This document shows, in pieces, positions 16,414 to 23,688 of a stretch of DNA of 64,000 nt (within the stretch, counting starts at the first letter, position 1; each line of letters starts with the position of its first letter). Both the position numbers and the translations under genes were made by a program. A model generated the notes under the pieces. The model did not search any database and was not told the DNA's origin. It saw only the letters and a program-made list of their open reading frames with translations. Origin of the DNA: an uncultured Lachnospiraceae bacterium (GTDB lineage: Bacteria; Bacillota; Clostridia; Lachnospirales; Lachnospiraceae). The DNA is taken from NCBI GenBank assembly GCA_902789665.1, contig CADAOY010000002.1, forward strand, positions 331,820-395,819, written 5' to 3'.

Positions 16414-17790
16414 ATGAGCGCAGTTAATGAAATACCTTATAAGATTTATCTTGAAGAGAATGAGATGCCGGATAAGTGGTATAACGTAAGAGCGGATATG
16501 AAGAATAAACCGGCTCCACTTCTTAATCCTGGAACACTTAAACCAGTTACAGTAGAAGAGATTTCTGCAGTATTCTGTGAAGAGTTATCCAAGATGGAAC
16601 TTGATGATACGACGGCTTATTTTGAAATTCCTGAAGAAATCAGAAATTTCTACAAAATGTATCGTCCATCACCACTTGTTAGAGCATATTGTTTGGAGAA
16701 GGCTCTCGATACACCGGCACATATTTATTATAAATTCGAAGGTAATAATACATCCGGAAGCCACAAGCTTAATTCAGCTATTGCTCAGGCTTATTATGCC
16801 AAGAAGCAGGGCTTAAAGGGTGTAACCACAGAAACAGGTGCAGGTCAGTGGGGAACAGCTCTTTCCATGGCTTGTTCATATTTCGGACTTGACTGTCAGG
16901 TATATATGGTTAAGGTATCATATGAGCAGAAGCCTTTCAGAAGAGAGGTTATGAGAACATATGGCGCTAATATTACACCATCTCCATCAATGACAACAGA
17001 AGTCGGACGTAAAATCAACGCCGAATTCCCTGGAACAAACGGAAGTCTTGGCTGTGCCATTTCTGAAGCTGTTGAAGCAGCTGTATCACAGGAAGGTTAC
17101 AGATATGTACTTGGCTCTGTCTTATCTCAGGTACTTATTCATCAGAGCGTTATCGGTCTTGAGACCAAGACAGCACTTGATAAGTATGGCATAAAGGCAG
17201 ACATCATTATCGGCTGCGCCGGTGGCGGTTCAAACCTTGGTGGTCTTATTTCTCCATTTGCAGGTGAGATGTTAAGAGGCGAGAATGATTACAGAATTAT
17301 TGCTGTAGAGCCTGCATCATGCCCAAGCTTAACAAGAGGTAAATATGTATATGACTTCTGCGATACAGGTAAGGTTTGCCCACTTGCCAAGATGTATACA
17401 CTTGGCAGCGGCTTCATGCCATCACCTAGCCATGCAGGCGGACTCAGATATCACGGCATGAGCTCAATCGTATCTCAGCTTTATGCTGACGGTCTTATTG
17501 AAGCTACATCTGTTGAACAGACAGAAGTATTCAAGAATGCAGTTCAGTTCGCAAGAACAGAAGGTATCCTTCCTGCACCGGAAAGCTCACATGCAATTAC
17601 AGTTGCTATTCAGGAAGCTCTTAAGTGTAAGGAAACAGGAGAAGAGAAGAATATCGTATTCGGTCTTACAGGTACAGGCTACTTCGATATGTATGCATAT
17701 CAGAGTTACCTTGATGGCACAATGAAGGATTACATTCCTACAGACGAAGACATTGCTAAGGCATTAGCTAATGTTCCTAAGGTAGATTAA
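16414..17790 (+). CDS. trpB: TrpB2-type tryptophan synthase beta-like PLP enzyme
   Basis: A 458-residue fold-type II PLP enzyme of the TrpB2 group (longer than the usual TrpB of about 400). The PLP lysine sits in GSHKLNSAIAQ, the phosphate-binding loop is GCAGGGSNLGGL, and S-P-L-V-R-A and E-T-G-A-G-Q-W-G are typical. TrpB2 makes tryptophan from serine plus indole and may salvage indole or act without TrpA. No other trp genes are adjacent, consistent with an unlinked TrpB2. AGGAGG lies upstream. Confidence 0.92.
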   Translation: MSAVNEIPYKIYLEENEMPDKWYNVRADMKNKPAPLLNPGTLKPVTVEEISAVFCEELSKMELDDTTAYFEIPEEIRNFYKMYRPSPLVRAYCLEKALDTPAHIYYKFEGNNTSGSHKLNSAIAQAYYAKKQGLKGVTTETGAGQWGTALSMACSYFGLDCQVYMVKVSYEQKPFRREVMRTYGANITPSPSMTTEVGRKINAEFPGTNGSLGCAISEAVEAAVSQEGYRYVLGSVLSQVLIHQSVIGLETKTALDKYGIKADIIIGCAGGGSNLGGLISPFAGEMLRGENDYRIIAVEPASCPSLTRGKYVYDFCDTGKVCPLAKMYTLGSGFMPSPSHAGGLRYHGMSSIVSQLYADGLIEATSVEQTEVFKNAVQFARTEGILPAPESSHAITVAIQEALKCKETGEEKNIVFGLTGTGYFDMYAYQSYLDGTMKDYIPTDEDIAKALANVPKVD

Positions 17791-17816
17791 TTCTTTTAAG
17801 AATATGAGGTAGGGTT

Positions 17817-18155
17817 ATGGCATTTAATTCAAAGAAGAAAAAATGTAAGGGTAAGTGCAAATGTAATTGCAATAAAGGTTTCTTTGCGGATATTCAAAAG
17901 GCTGTAAAGAAGAAGTTTAGAAAGAAAACTTATTTTGAACAGCTTGTTTCTGACATTAAGCGTCAGAGAAAGAAATCAAGAAAACTTACCAGAAAGTTCA
18001 TTGCTCTTCCGGTTAAGAAGAAAGAACAGTTATACAAGAAACTCCTTAGAAATCCTAAGTTCTTAGAGATAGTTATTAACTGTATTACACTTGGTGTTGT
18101 ATTCTTTATTTTCTACCGTAAAGCCAAGGATCCTGATTTTTTAAGTGATTTGTAA
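17817..18155 (+). CDS. Small basic, Cys-rich-tailed membrane protein, unknown
   Basis: A 112-residue very basic protein. Residues 8-20 hold alternating Cys and Lys (KKCKGKCKCNCNKG), a possible metal or nucleic-acid binding tail; the middle is a Lys/Arg-rich helix (about 25-75), and one C-terminal membrane segment follows (about 82-101, I-V-I-N-C-I-T-L-G-V-V-F-F). GAGGT lies just before the ATG. It follows trpB2 by 26 bases and ends in a terminator. I do not recognise the family. Confidence 0.7.
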   Translation: MAFNSKKKKCKGKCKCNCNKGFFADIQKAVKKKFRKKTYFEQLVSDIKRQRKKSRKLTRKFIALPVKKKEQLYKKLLRNPKFLEIVINCITLGVVFFIFYRKAKDPDFLSDL

Positions 18156-18174
18156 ACTAATATGATTAAATATG

Positions 18175-18199
18175 GCCCACTCGAAAGAGTGGGCTTTTT
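18175..18199 (+). terminator. Rho-independent terminator with GAAA tetraloop
   Basis: Perfect stem gcccactc/gagtgggc closed by gaaa, then T5. It marks the end of backbone and the start of island A. Confidence 0.93.
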
Positions 18200-18215
18200 G
18201 AATAAGGTTTTGTAG

Positions 18216-18244
18216 TTGACTATTTAGTCTATAGATTTTATAAT
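18216..18244 (+). promoter_or_regulatory. Promoter of the left small RNA
   Basis: TTGACT (18216-18221), 17-base spacer, perfect TATAAT (18239-18244). Same spacing as the right copy. Confidence 0.8.
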
Positions 18245-18250
18245 GAAATT

Positions 18251-18342
18251 AGCTAGAAAACTGAAAGATAGATAAAAACTATTCGCCGGTTTGGTTTGCT
18301 AAAATAATAACGCCTATCTGGCCGGACAAGGGCGCTATTTTT
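18251..18342 (+). ncRNA. Putative orphan type I antitoxin-like RNA
   Basis: A predicted transcript of about 92 bases from the promoter to the terminator taacgcc/ggcgcta plus T tract. It matches the antitoxin RNA at 22918-23010. A small hairpin gatag/ctatt here corresponds to gttag/ctaac in the right copy: an A-U pair became U-A, a compensatory change supporting a conserved RNA structure. No intact toxin gene faces it, so it may be a remnant or may act in trans on the right-hand toxin mRNA. Ends are predicted. Confidence 0.6.
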
Positions 18343-18358
18343 GTTTATGTTTAATAAT
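18335..18358 (-). pseudogene. Remnant of a type I toxin gene (last codons only)
   Basis: Read on the minus strand, the last codons before the stop give I-I-K-H-K-Q-K, matching I-I-K-H-K-E-K at the end of the intact toxin at 23004-23096. Upstream codons are unrelated to the toxin, and the ribosome binding site is missing; the 19-bp inverted repeat at 18366-18406 occupies that place. Confidence 0.5.
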
Positions 18359-18365
18359 TAATATT

Positions 18366-18406
18366 AAAAATAGACTTGTTTTAAATATTAAAACAAGTCT
18401 ATTTTT
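18366..18406. repeat. Perfect 19-bp inverted repeat with 3-base loop
   Basis: Arms aaaaatagacttgttttaa (18366-18384) and ttaaaacaagtctattttt (18388-18406) pair perfectly around ata. The flanks are T-rich on both strands, so it could terminate in both directions. It sits exactly where the toxin gene should be. The remaining bases to 18535 hold a TGTACA pair (around 18456 and 18468) and no clear gene. Confidence 0.75.
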
Positions 18407-18535
18407 TTGTTGTAGGTGAAAAACAATAATAGAATAAAACTAAGCCTCTGATATATGTACATTTTTTTGTACAACTGTTTTGTTATTATTTGTTTACAAA
18501 ATCAATTTGAAGATCAATTAGAGGAGGTGTTTAAT

Positions 18536-19798
18536 ATGAATGTATTTGAGAAAGTTATTGGTTATGATGACATTAAAGAAGAGTTATTAAAGATTGCAGA
18601 TATGTTTAATAATCCGGAAGGATATAAGAAGATAGGAGCCTACATTCCAAGAGGAATTATTATTCATGGTAAACCGGGGATGGGGAAGACATTGTTAGCT
18701 AATGAATTCGCTAATGTCTGTAACTGCAATAAAATCATTCTTCGTAAGAATCGTAATGCGAATGATTTTATCAATGAGATTAAGAGAACTTTTGACGAAG
18801 CCAAGGCAAATGCGCCATGTATTGTAATTCTTGATGATATGGATAAATTTGTGGCAGATGAAGACAGCAGTGAAGAGTACTATGCTGTGCAGGCATGTAT
18901 TGATGAAGTGGTCAATGAGGATGTTCTTGTTGTAGCAACAGCTAATGACACAAGATATATGCCAAGGTCTTTACTGAGACAGGGAAGATTTGATTTTAAC
19001 TATGAATTATCCATAGTGCCTAAAGGTGTTTCCGAACAAATCGTCAGAAAACAACTAAGAGATGGTGAATTGTTGGATTCAGAAATTCAAATGGAAGATG
19101 TAATCAGAATGTTCTCGACATCTAGACCGGCAACAATCATTACAGTTCTTAATAATTGCAAGATAAGTATGCATTATCGTAAGACGGATAAAATCCTCAA
19201 ATCAATGCTTATTGATGCTTTTCTAAAAAAGGATGGACTTTGCTATGATGCATGCAATACTGAACAATGCAGGATAAATGTTGCATATCACGAAGCTGGA
19301 CATATTGTTATGAGAGAATTGATTGAGCCGAACACGGTTAGTTTTGCAGCTGTTAGAGTAGCTGAAAATGGAATCTCAGGAATAGTATATGGTTCGCCTA
19401 AATACGATTGCTATATGGGCTCACGAAAGAGTATATGCGAAAGCCTGGCTGGTATGGCAGCCGAAGAGCATAAATTTGGATATATAACCGAAGGATCCTC
19501 AGAGGATATTATTGATGTTAATACCAATCTTGAATCTAATGTGGACTTGGGAATGTATGGATTTGATATTGCATCATCAGGTATGTGTCGTGATAATTTA
19601 AGGGATTTGTCAAATCGATGCCAGCAACAGATTGAAGCCGAAAAGAAAAGATTATACGCACTTACTAAAAAGGCATTAATCGACAACTGGGATTTTGTTG
19701 AAGAGGTTGCGAAAAAACTAATGGAATCAGAAGCACTTTTGTACTCGGATATACAGGAGATTAGGAAAAAGTATCCGAATACTGAGATTGTGGTGTAA
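18536..19798 (+). CDS. AAA+ ATPase fused to M41-type (FtsH-like) peptidase domain, soluble
   Basis: A 420-residue FtsH-like protein without the membrane N-terminus of true FtsH. The AAA domain has Walker A GKPGMGKT (about 45-52), a Walker B-like C-I-V-I-L-D-D-M-D (Asp where Glu is usual) and an R-Q-G-R-F-D-F arginine-finger region. The C-terminal half carries HEAGH (252-256) and a later S-S-E-D-I, as in M41 zinc proteases. It should unfold and perhaps cut proteins using ATP. The start has GAGGAGGTG upstream; an earlier ATG at 18455 lacks a site. It opens island A; its substrate is unknown. Confidence 0.82.
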   Translation: MNVFEKVIGYDDIKEELLKIADMFNNPEGYKKIGAYIPRGIIIHGKPGMGKTLLANEFANVCNCNKIILRKNRNANDFINEIKRTFDEAKANAPCIVILDDMDKFVADEDSSEEYYAVQACIDEVVNEDVLVVATANDTRYMPRSLLRQGRFDFNYELSIVPKGVSEQIVRKQLRDGELLDSEIQMEDVIRMFSTSRPATIITVLNNCKISMHYRKTDKILKSMLIDAFLKKDGLCYDACNTEQCRINVAYHEAGHIVMRELIEPNTVSFAAVRVAENGISGIVYGSPKYDCYMGSRKSICESLAGMAAEEHKFGYITEGSSEDIIDVNTNLESNVDLGMYGFDIASSGMCRDNLRDLSNRCQQQIEAEKKRLYALTKKALIDNWDFVEEVAKKLMESEALLYSDIQEIRKKYPNTEIVV

Positions 19799-19873
19799 GG
19801 AGATGGTTACCTTGTTGAGATGAAATAGTTTATAAAAATATAATGAATGTGCAATATTTTGTACATATTTGTT

Positions 19874-19882
19874 TGGTATAAT
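19874..19882 (+). promoter_or_regulatory. Extended -10 promoter element for the nuclease operon
   Basis: TGGTATAAT: a TGn extension directly before a perfect -10 hexamer, about 48 bases ahead of the PD-(D/E)XK gene. No good -35 is seen, as is common for extended -10 promoters. Confidence 0.55.
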
Positions 19883-19929
19883 TTTTATTAGATGGCGACT
19901 CGTTGTAAAATAATTGGAGGGATACACGT

Positions 19930-21015
19930 ATGGATAATAATATTTTTTCATTTGCAACAAAGGAATTATCACAAGATGCAGTTATTTGCTGGATGTTAAA
20001 CTGGATTAAATATCCGAATTCAGAACTTTATAATCTTTCTAAAGAAATGTTTCATCTTTTGGGAGTTGAAGATGTAGATGCTAATCAGGAGATAACAATA
20101 GATCGACAGTTAAATAAAGCTGATATTGTTGTAACATTACATGGACAAAAACAGATTTTGATTATTGAAGATAAAGTTTATTCATCAGAACATGGTAATC
20201 AAATTGAAGAATATGCAAAGTATTTTCGAGAATTATCTCACCAAAAGGAGCATATTAAAAACAATACTGATGAACCATATATAGTAAAGACGGTTTATTT
20301 TAAAACGGGTTATTATTATGATGCTGATAAGTTAGTTATAGCAGATGTTACAATAAATGCGGCACAGTTTTACAATATTATTTCAAATCAGAAATACAAA
20401 AACATATCAGAAATATTAGATGCTTTTGTAGAACATCTTAAAGGGATAATGGAATATTATGAAGAATATGGAGATTATAGAAAGAAATATAAAGAAGGAG
20501 GATATTATATTTCGGGGGAAACTATTGCTCAACATAACTTGATGCGTACGATTTTCCCTGAGGATAACTGGGACAAAACGACAGAGATATTTAAGGTAAG
20601 AACAGGAACAAGTAGTGGAAGACCATGGACCGAAACAGATATATGTGGAAAAATATATCATAAGGAATCGGAGGATTATTATCGCTTCTTCTGGCGTATT
20701 GATACAAATAATAAAGGCCCATATTTATCTTTGAGACTTTATGATTGGTTTGATAAAAAGAATGAAAGCAACAAAAATAGACATGTAGAAATATATGATA
20801 TATATGTTAAGAATAGTAAAAATGTTTTTGAAAAACTGAAAGACAAGATAGATTTGTGTTGGGATGATGTAAAAGAAGGTTATCGTGGAAATTATGTTGA
20901 AGTCTCTCTTTTTACAATTAATCTTACTGATTATTTACAAAATTGGGACGAAAAGGGAGAGAAGTTAATTAAAGATGTTAATATTATAACAGAATCTTTC
21001 TTGTCGGAAATATAA
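19930..21015 (+). CDS. PD-(D/E)XK nuclease superfamily protein (PDDEXK_4-like)
   Basis: A 361-residue protein. The N-terminal part has the PDDEXK_4 layout: F-A-T-K-E-L-S-Q-D-A-V-I-C-W at the start, then D-I-V-V-T-L with I-L-I-I-E-D-K-V, which supplies the Asp and E-x-K of a PD-(D/E)XK metal site at about residues 60-82, followed by H-G-N-Q-I-E-E-Y. The C-terminal half has many aromatic residues and no motif I know. Such proteins recur in defence islands, but whether this one cuts DNA is untested. GGAGG lies upstream, and the WYL regulator follows by 16 bases. Confidence 0.78.
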   Translation: MDNNIFSFATKELSQDAVICWMLNWIKYPNSELYNLSKEMFHLLGVEDVDANQEITIDRQLNKADIVVTLHGQKQILIIEDKVYSSEHGNQIEEYAKYFRELSHQKEHIKNNTDEPYIVKTVYFKTGYYYDADKLVIADVTINAAQFYNIISNQKYKNISEILDAFVEHLKGIMEYYEEYGDYRKKYKEGGYYISGETIAQHNLMRTIFPEDNWDKTTEIFKVRTGTSSGRPWTETDICGKIYHKESEDYYRFFWRIDTNNKGPYLSLRLYDWFDKKNESNKNRHVEIYDIYVKNSKNVFEKLKDKIDLCWDDVKEGYRGNYVEVSLFTINLTDYLQNWDEKGEKLIKDVNIITESFLSEI

Positions 21016-21031
21016 GGAGAAAGTGTTATAT

Positions 21032-22039
21032 ATGTACGCAACCGGAAATAAGAAAATGTTAAATATGCTCATTTTAGAAATTCTTAGGGAATATACTGAT
21101 GAGAATCATTCTTTGACTCAACAGGAGATTATTAAACTGCTTGATCAGAATTATGGAATGGAATGCGACCGCAGGTCTGTTAAGAGCAATATTATGTCGT
21201 TAAAGGAAAAGGGATATGATATTTCGACGGAACATGGGAATAGACTTCTTTCAAGGGAATTTGATGATGCCGAATTAAGAATTCTAATAGACAGTGTCTT
21301 GTTTTCAAAATCTATTTCGACAAGGCAGGCCAAAGGTCTTATAGATAAGATAAGAAAGTTGTCGAGCAAGTATTTTAATGCTAAAGTATCGCATGTAAGT
21401 AACTGCCCGGAATTGCACAGGACAATTAACAAGCAGGCTATGTATTCACTTGATACAATTAACGATGCAATAGCAGAGAAGAAGAAAATCAGTTTTGTAT
21501 ATAATTCGATTGGTACTGATTTTAAGTTGCATCCGAGGAAGGATCATGATTATATCGTAAATCCATATCAGATTGTAGCGAATAATGGCAGGTTTTATCT
21601 GATAGGCAATTATGATAAATATGACAACATCTCACATTATCGCATTGACCGAATGACGAGTGTCAGGACGCTTGAGGAAAAAATAAAACCAGTGAAAGAG
21701 GTTCCTGAGATTTCAAAGGGACTGAACCTCCCTAAACATATGGCAGAGCATATCTATATGTTCAGCGGTGAAAGCGTTGAGGTGACGATGCTTGCGGATA
21801 AGGGTTTGATGGATGAACTTGTTGATTGGTTCGGAACGGACTTTTGGATTACAGAGGAGACGAAAGATAAGATTAAAATCCATGTTACCGTTAATCCTAA
21901 TGCCATGAAATATTGGGCATTGCAGTATGGACCATATGTGGAAGTCATAAAACCAGAGTCGTTAAGAGAACAAATAAAACAAAGTATTAGTATAATGGCA
22001 AAGAAATATAAAGGAGGTAGAAATTATGATATTAAATAA
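21032..22039 (+). CDS. WYL domain transcriptional regulator
   Basis: A 335-residue regulator: an N-terminal winged helix-turn-helix (about 1-70, R-E-Y-T-D ... T-Q-Q-E-I-I-K-L-L, R-S-V-K-S-N-I), a middle helical part, a WYL-type ligand domain (about 130-215, K-K-I-S-F-V-Y-N ... R-F-Y-L-I-G-N-Y-D ... H-Y-R-I-D-R-M) and a WCX C-terminal part (T-V-N-P-N-A-M-K-Y-W). WYL proteins sense nucleic acid or nucleotide ligands and often control phage-defence genes. A GTG at 21023 is too close to AAGGAGA, so I use the ATG at 21032. It likely regulates the genes around it. Confidence 0.88.
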   Translation: MYATGNKKMLNMLILEILREYTDENHSLTQQEIIKLLDQNYGMECDRRSVKSNIMSLKEKGYDISTEHGNRLLSREFDDAELRILIDSVLFSKSISTRQAKGLIDKIRKLSSKYFNAKVSHVSNCPELHRTINKQAMYSLDTINDAIAEKKKISFVYNSIGTDFKLHPRKDHDYIVNPYQIVANNGRFYLIGNYDKYDNISHYRIDRMTSVRTLEEKIKPVKEVPEISKGLNLPKHMAEHIYMFSGESVEVTMLADKGLMDELVDWFGTDFWITEETKDKIKIHVTVNPNAMKYWALQYGPYVEVIKPESLREQIKQSISIMAKKYKGGRNYDIK

Positions 22040-22262
22040 GGTGACAGAATCAATGCATAGGTGTGGTAATTGTCAGTATTGGGGTGGAGAAAGAAAGCCA
22101 GCAGCATCTAGAGATCGCGCAGAGGTGCCTAACTCGAACTGTGTGTCAAAGTGTATTCATCCAAAACAAGGTGGTAATTTGAAAACAATGGATTTACGTG
22201 CAGATAGAGTTATTGGCAGTTCTTGTCGTTTCTATGAACCTTGGGATCAGCTGAAGAGTTAA
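22026..22262 (+). CDS. Small Cys-rich protein, unknown
   Basis: A 78-residue protein overlapping the WYL gene by 14 bases, with a strong AAAGGAGG upstream. It has C-G-N-C-Q-Y-W near residue 13, later Cys residues (S-N-C-V-S-K-C-I-H-P) and S-S-C-R-F-Y-E-P-W near the end: about five cysteines that could bind zinc. I do not recognise a named family. The tight overlap means it is made together with the regulator and the following nuclease. Confidence 0.65.
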   Translation: MILNKVTESMHRCGNCQYWGGERKPAASRDRAEVPNSNCVSKCIHPKQGGNLKTMDLRADRVIGSSCRFYEPWDQLKS

Positions 22263-22278
22263 GTGGAGAAGTTTGAAA

Positions 22279-22833
22279 ATGCTTCGTGACGCAGATATTC
22301 GAGACAATCTATGTTTATATCTAGAGGAACAATATGGTGAAGTTCGTTTTTTCGAAGAATTAACTATGGGAAAATCACGAGCGGATATTGTGATGGTTAC
22401 TAGAGATGCTATTTACGGTATAGAAATCAAGAGCGATGCAGATACATATGCAAGGCTTAAACGCCAGGTACGGGATTATAATAAATTTTTCGATTATAAT
22501 CTTCTTGTTATCGGATCGACCCATGCAACTCATGCCGAAGAGCATGTTCCGAAACACTGGGGTATTATATCGGTTGAACTGATAAAGCAGAGAATGGACT
22601 TTTACCAAATCAGAGAAGCAGAAGTATCGCCAAAGGCAACTTTGAAAAATCAGCTATCGCTTTTATGGAGGCGCGAACTGGGGCAGATACAGCAAATCAA
22701 CAACCTGCATAAGTACGCCGGCAAGAGCAGGGCATATGTGCAAGAGTATATTTTAAACTCTGTAGAACCTGAACTTCTCAAAAGACAGATAATTGATATA
22801 TTGTTTGAGAGGGATTACACAATATTTGATTAA
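22279..22833 (+). CDS. sce7726-like PD-(D/E)XK family protein
   Basis: A 184-residue protein resembling the sce7726 family, a PD-(D/E)XK-type fold seen in defence contexts. Key pattern: I-R-D-N-L at the start, F-F-E-E-L-T-M-G-K-S-R-A-D-I-V-M, then G-I-E-I-K-S-D-A-D-T with R-L-K-R-Q-V-R-D-Y-N, giving D ... E-x-K ... Q. The usual partner sce7725 is not seen; instead it follows the WYL and Cys-rich genes. I start at the ATG 22279 (GGAG ten bases upstream) rather than the TTG two codons earlier. Confidence 0.8.
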   Translation: MLRDADIRDNLCLYLEEQYGEVRFFEELTMGKSRADIVMVTRDAIYGIEIKSDADTYARLKRQVRDYNKFFDYNLLVIGSTHATHAEEHVPKHWGIISVELIKQRMDFYQIREAEVSPKATLKNQLSLLWRRELGQIQQINNLHKYAGKSRAYVQEYILNSVEPELLKRQIIDILFERDYTIFD

Positions 22834-22882
22834 AATGATGGAAAACTACTTGAGAGTGCGTTTTTCAAATAAGATTTTGTCG

Positions 22883-22911
22883 TTGACAATTATGTTTTTT
22901 GATTTTATAAT
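22883..22911 (+). promoter_or_regulatory. Consensus promoter of the antitoxin RNA
   Basis: Perfect TTGACA (22883-22888), 17-base spacer, perfect TATAAT (22906-22911): stronger than any other promoter in the window, as expected for an antitoxin RNA made in excess. Confidence 0.88.
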
Positions 22912-22917
22912 GAACTC

Positions 22918-23010
22918 AACTAGAGAGCCGAAAGTTAGATAAAACCTAACCGCCGGTTGATTGTTAGCTAAAATAATAGCGCCTGTCTTGCCGGACAAGG
23001 GCGCTATTTT
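22918..23010 (+). ncRNA. Putative type I antitoxin RNA (RNAII/RatA-like)
   Basis: Predicted RNA of about 93 bases. It has a hairpin gttag/ctaac near its start and ends in tagcgcc/ggcgcta with an inner cttg/caag stem and T5. Its 3' part runs through the stop codon of the oppositely coded toxin, and the terminator works in both directions, as in par (Fst), txpA/ratA and bsrG/SR4 modules. It would pair with the 3' end of the toxin mRNA. Both ends are predicted from promoter and terminator. Confidence 0.7.
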
Positions 23011-23096
23011 TCTTTATGTTTAATAATTACTATTACTAGTGTTATTATCGCACATAACATGATCACAAAAGTAAATAAATCATTTACAGTAATCAA
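23004..23096 (-). CDS. Putative holin-like type I toxin peptide, 30 residues
   Basis: A 30-residue hydrophobic peptide: a short polar start (I-T-V-N-D-L-F-T-F), one membrane segment (V-I-M-L-C-A-I-I-T-L-V-I-V-I-I) and a basic tail K-H-K-E-K, the layout of Fst/Hol-Tox toxins. TTG start with a perfect AAGGAGG exactly eight bases upstream; an in-frame ATG two codons earlier is too close to that site. The stop lies inside the shared terminator stem. Such peptides damage or depolarise the membrane when over-made. Opposed by the RNA above. Confidence 0.72.
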   Translation of the reverse strand: MITVNDLFTFVIMLCAIITLVIVIIKHKEK

Positions 23097-23169
23097 TTGC
23101 ATCACCTCCTTGTCGTAAGACTCGGCGGCTAGCATAATCGCCCCTTCAGCTCCCTGGCAGAGTTCATTA

Positions 23170-23511
23170 TTATTTCTTTATTTTCTCATAATATGTAAGA
23201 ATTCGCTTGAGCATTTTCTGATCAGTATAAGACAGTTCTTTAACAATCCTAAATAACTCAGGAGATTCCTCTTTTTTTATTACAATATAACTTGGAGACA
23301 TGTCGTCAGTTTGTCCTGTAAGGTATTCGCTGGAAGTATTTAAACTTTGCGCGATTATTTCCATCATCTGAGGAGATGGAATTCGCTCACCATATTCGTA
23401 CCTACAATATCCAATCTTGGAAAGTCCAATCTTTCTTGAAGCCTCAGCTTTGGTAAGACCCAGGCTTTCACGTGCTTTAATTAATCGATTTGGGATTAAT
23501 TGATTGTCCAT
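23170..23511 (-). CDS. XRE-family helix-turn-helix regulator
   Basis: A 113-residue DNA-binding protein with an N-terminal HTH_3 domain (R-L-I-K-A-R-E-S-L-G-L-T-K-A-E-A-S-R-K-I-G at about 8-28, then Y-C-R-Y-E-Y-G-E-R) and a helical C-terminal tail that may dimerise. I use the ATG at 23511 because GGAGG lies eight bases upstream. A palindrome lies between its promoter and start, suggesting self-control. No terminator is visible between it and the toxin gene on the same strand, so it may feed transcription into the toxin. Confidence 0.85.
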   Translation of the reverse strand: MDNQLIPNRLIKARESLGLTKAEASRKIGLSKIGYCRYEYGERIPSPQMMEIIAQSLNTSSEYLTGQTDDMSPSYIVIKKEESPELFRIVKELSYTDQKMLKRILTYYEKIKK

Positions 23512-23530
23512 ATATTCATCCTCCATAAAG

Positions 23531-23543
23531 TAACCAATGGTTA
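23531..23543. promoter_or_regulatory. Probable operator of the XRE regulator
   Basis: taacca/tggtta inverted repeat with a 1-base centre, directly downstream of the regulator's -10 box, where binding would block transcription. Confidence 0.5.
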
Positions 23544-23571
23544 TTATATCATAGTGTAATTGAAACATCAA
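23543..23571 (-). promoter_or_regulatory. Promoter of the XRE regulator
   Basis: On the minus strand: TTGATG (23571-23566), 17-base spacer, perfect TATAAT (23548-23543). Confidence 0.72.
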
Positions 23572-23633
23572 CAATTCCTTTAATTCACTGATAATCTTTT
23601 GTATCTACATCATATAGGCAATCTAGCCTATTT

Positions 23634-23667
23634 TGCTGAAACTGCATTTAAAAACATAGTTTCAGCA
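23634..23667. repeat. Inverted repeat 1 (10-bp arms)
   Basis: tgctgaaact (23634-23643) and agtttcagca (23658-23667) around a 14-base loop. Its arm sequence recurs in the next inverted repeat. Just upstream, ataggc/gcctat (23614-23631) makes another small hairpin. Confidence 0.6.
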
Positions 23668-23688
23668 GAATATAGCACTAAAATTGGC

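Larger units (their letters stand above)
18195..18365 (+). repeat. Left copy of a ~170-base element (small-RNA/toxin-antitoxin derived)
   Basis: This stretch aligns along its whole length with 22861-23032, at roughly 75-80% identity by eye. It includes the same promoter, the small-RNA body and the terminator. Homology stops at about 18366, where a different inverted repeat replaces the toxin gene of the right copy. Confidence 0.75.
22861..23032 (+). repeat. Right copy of the ~170-base element
   Basis: Homologous to 18195-18365 in the same orientation; it contains promoter, antitoxin RNA, shared terminator and the end of the toxin gene. The two copies bracket the AAA to sce7726 gene block. 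Confidence 0.75.

Noticed and set aside
18251-18342. tRNA, 6S RNA or tmRNA-like identity for the small RNA
   Set aside because: Size, terminator and lack of a cloverleaf or open bubble exclude these. The opposite-strand toxin at the right copy gives a better explanation.
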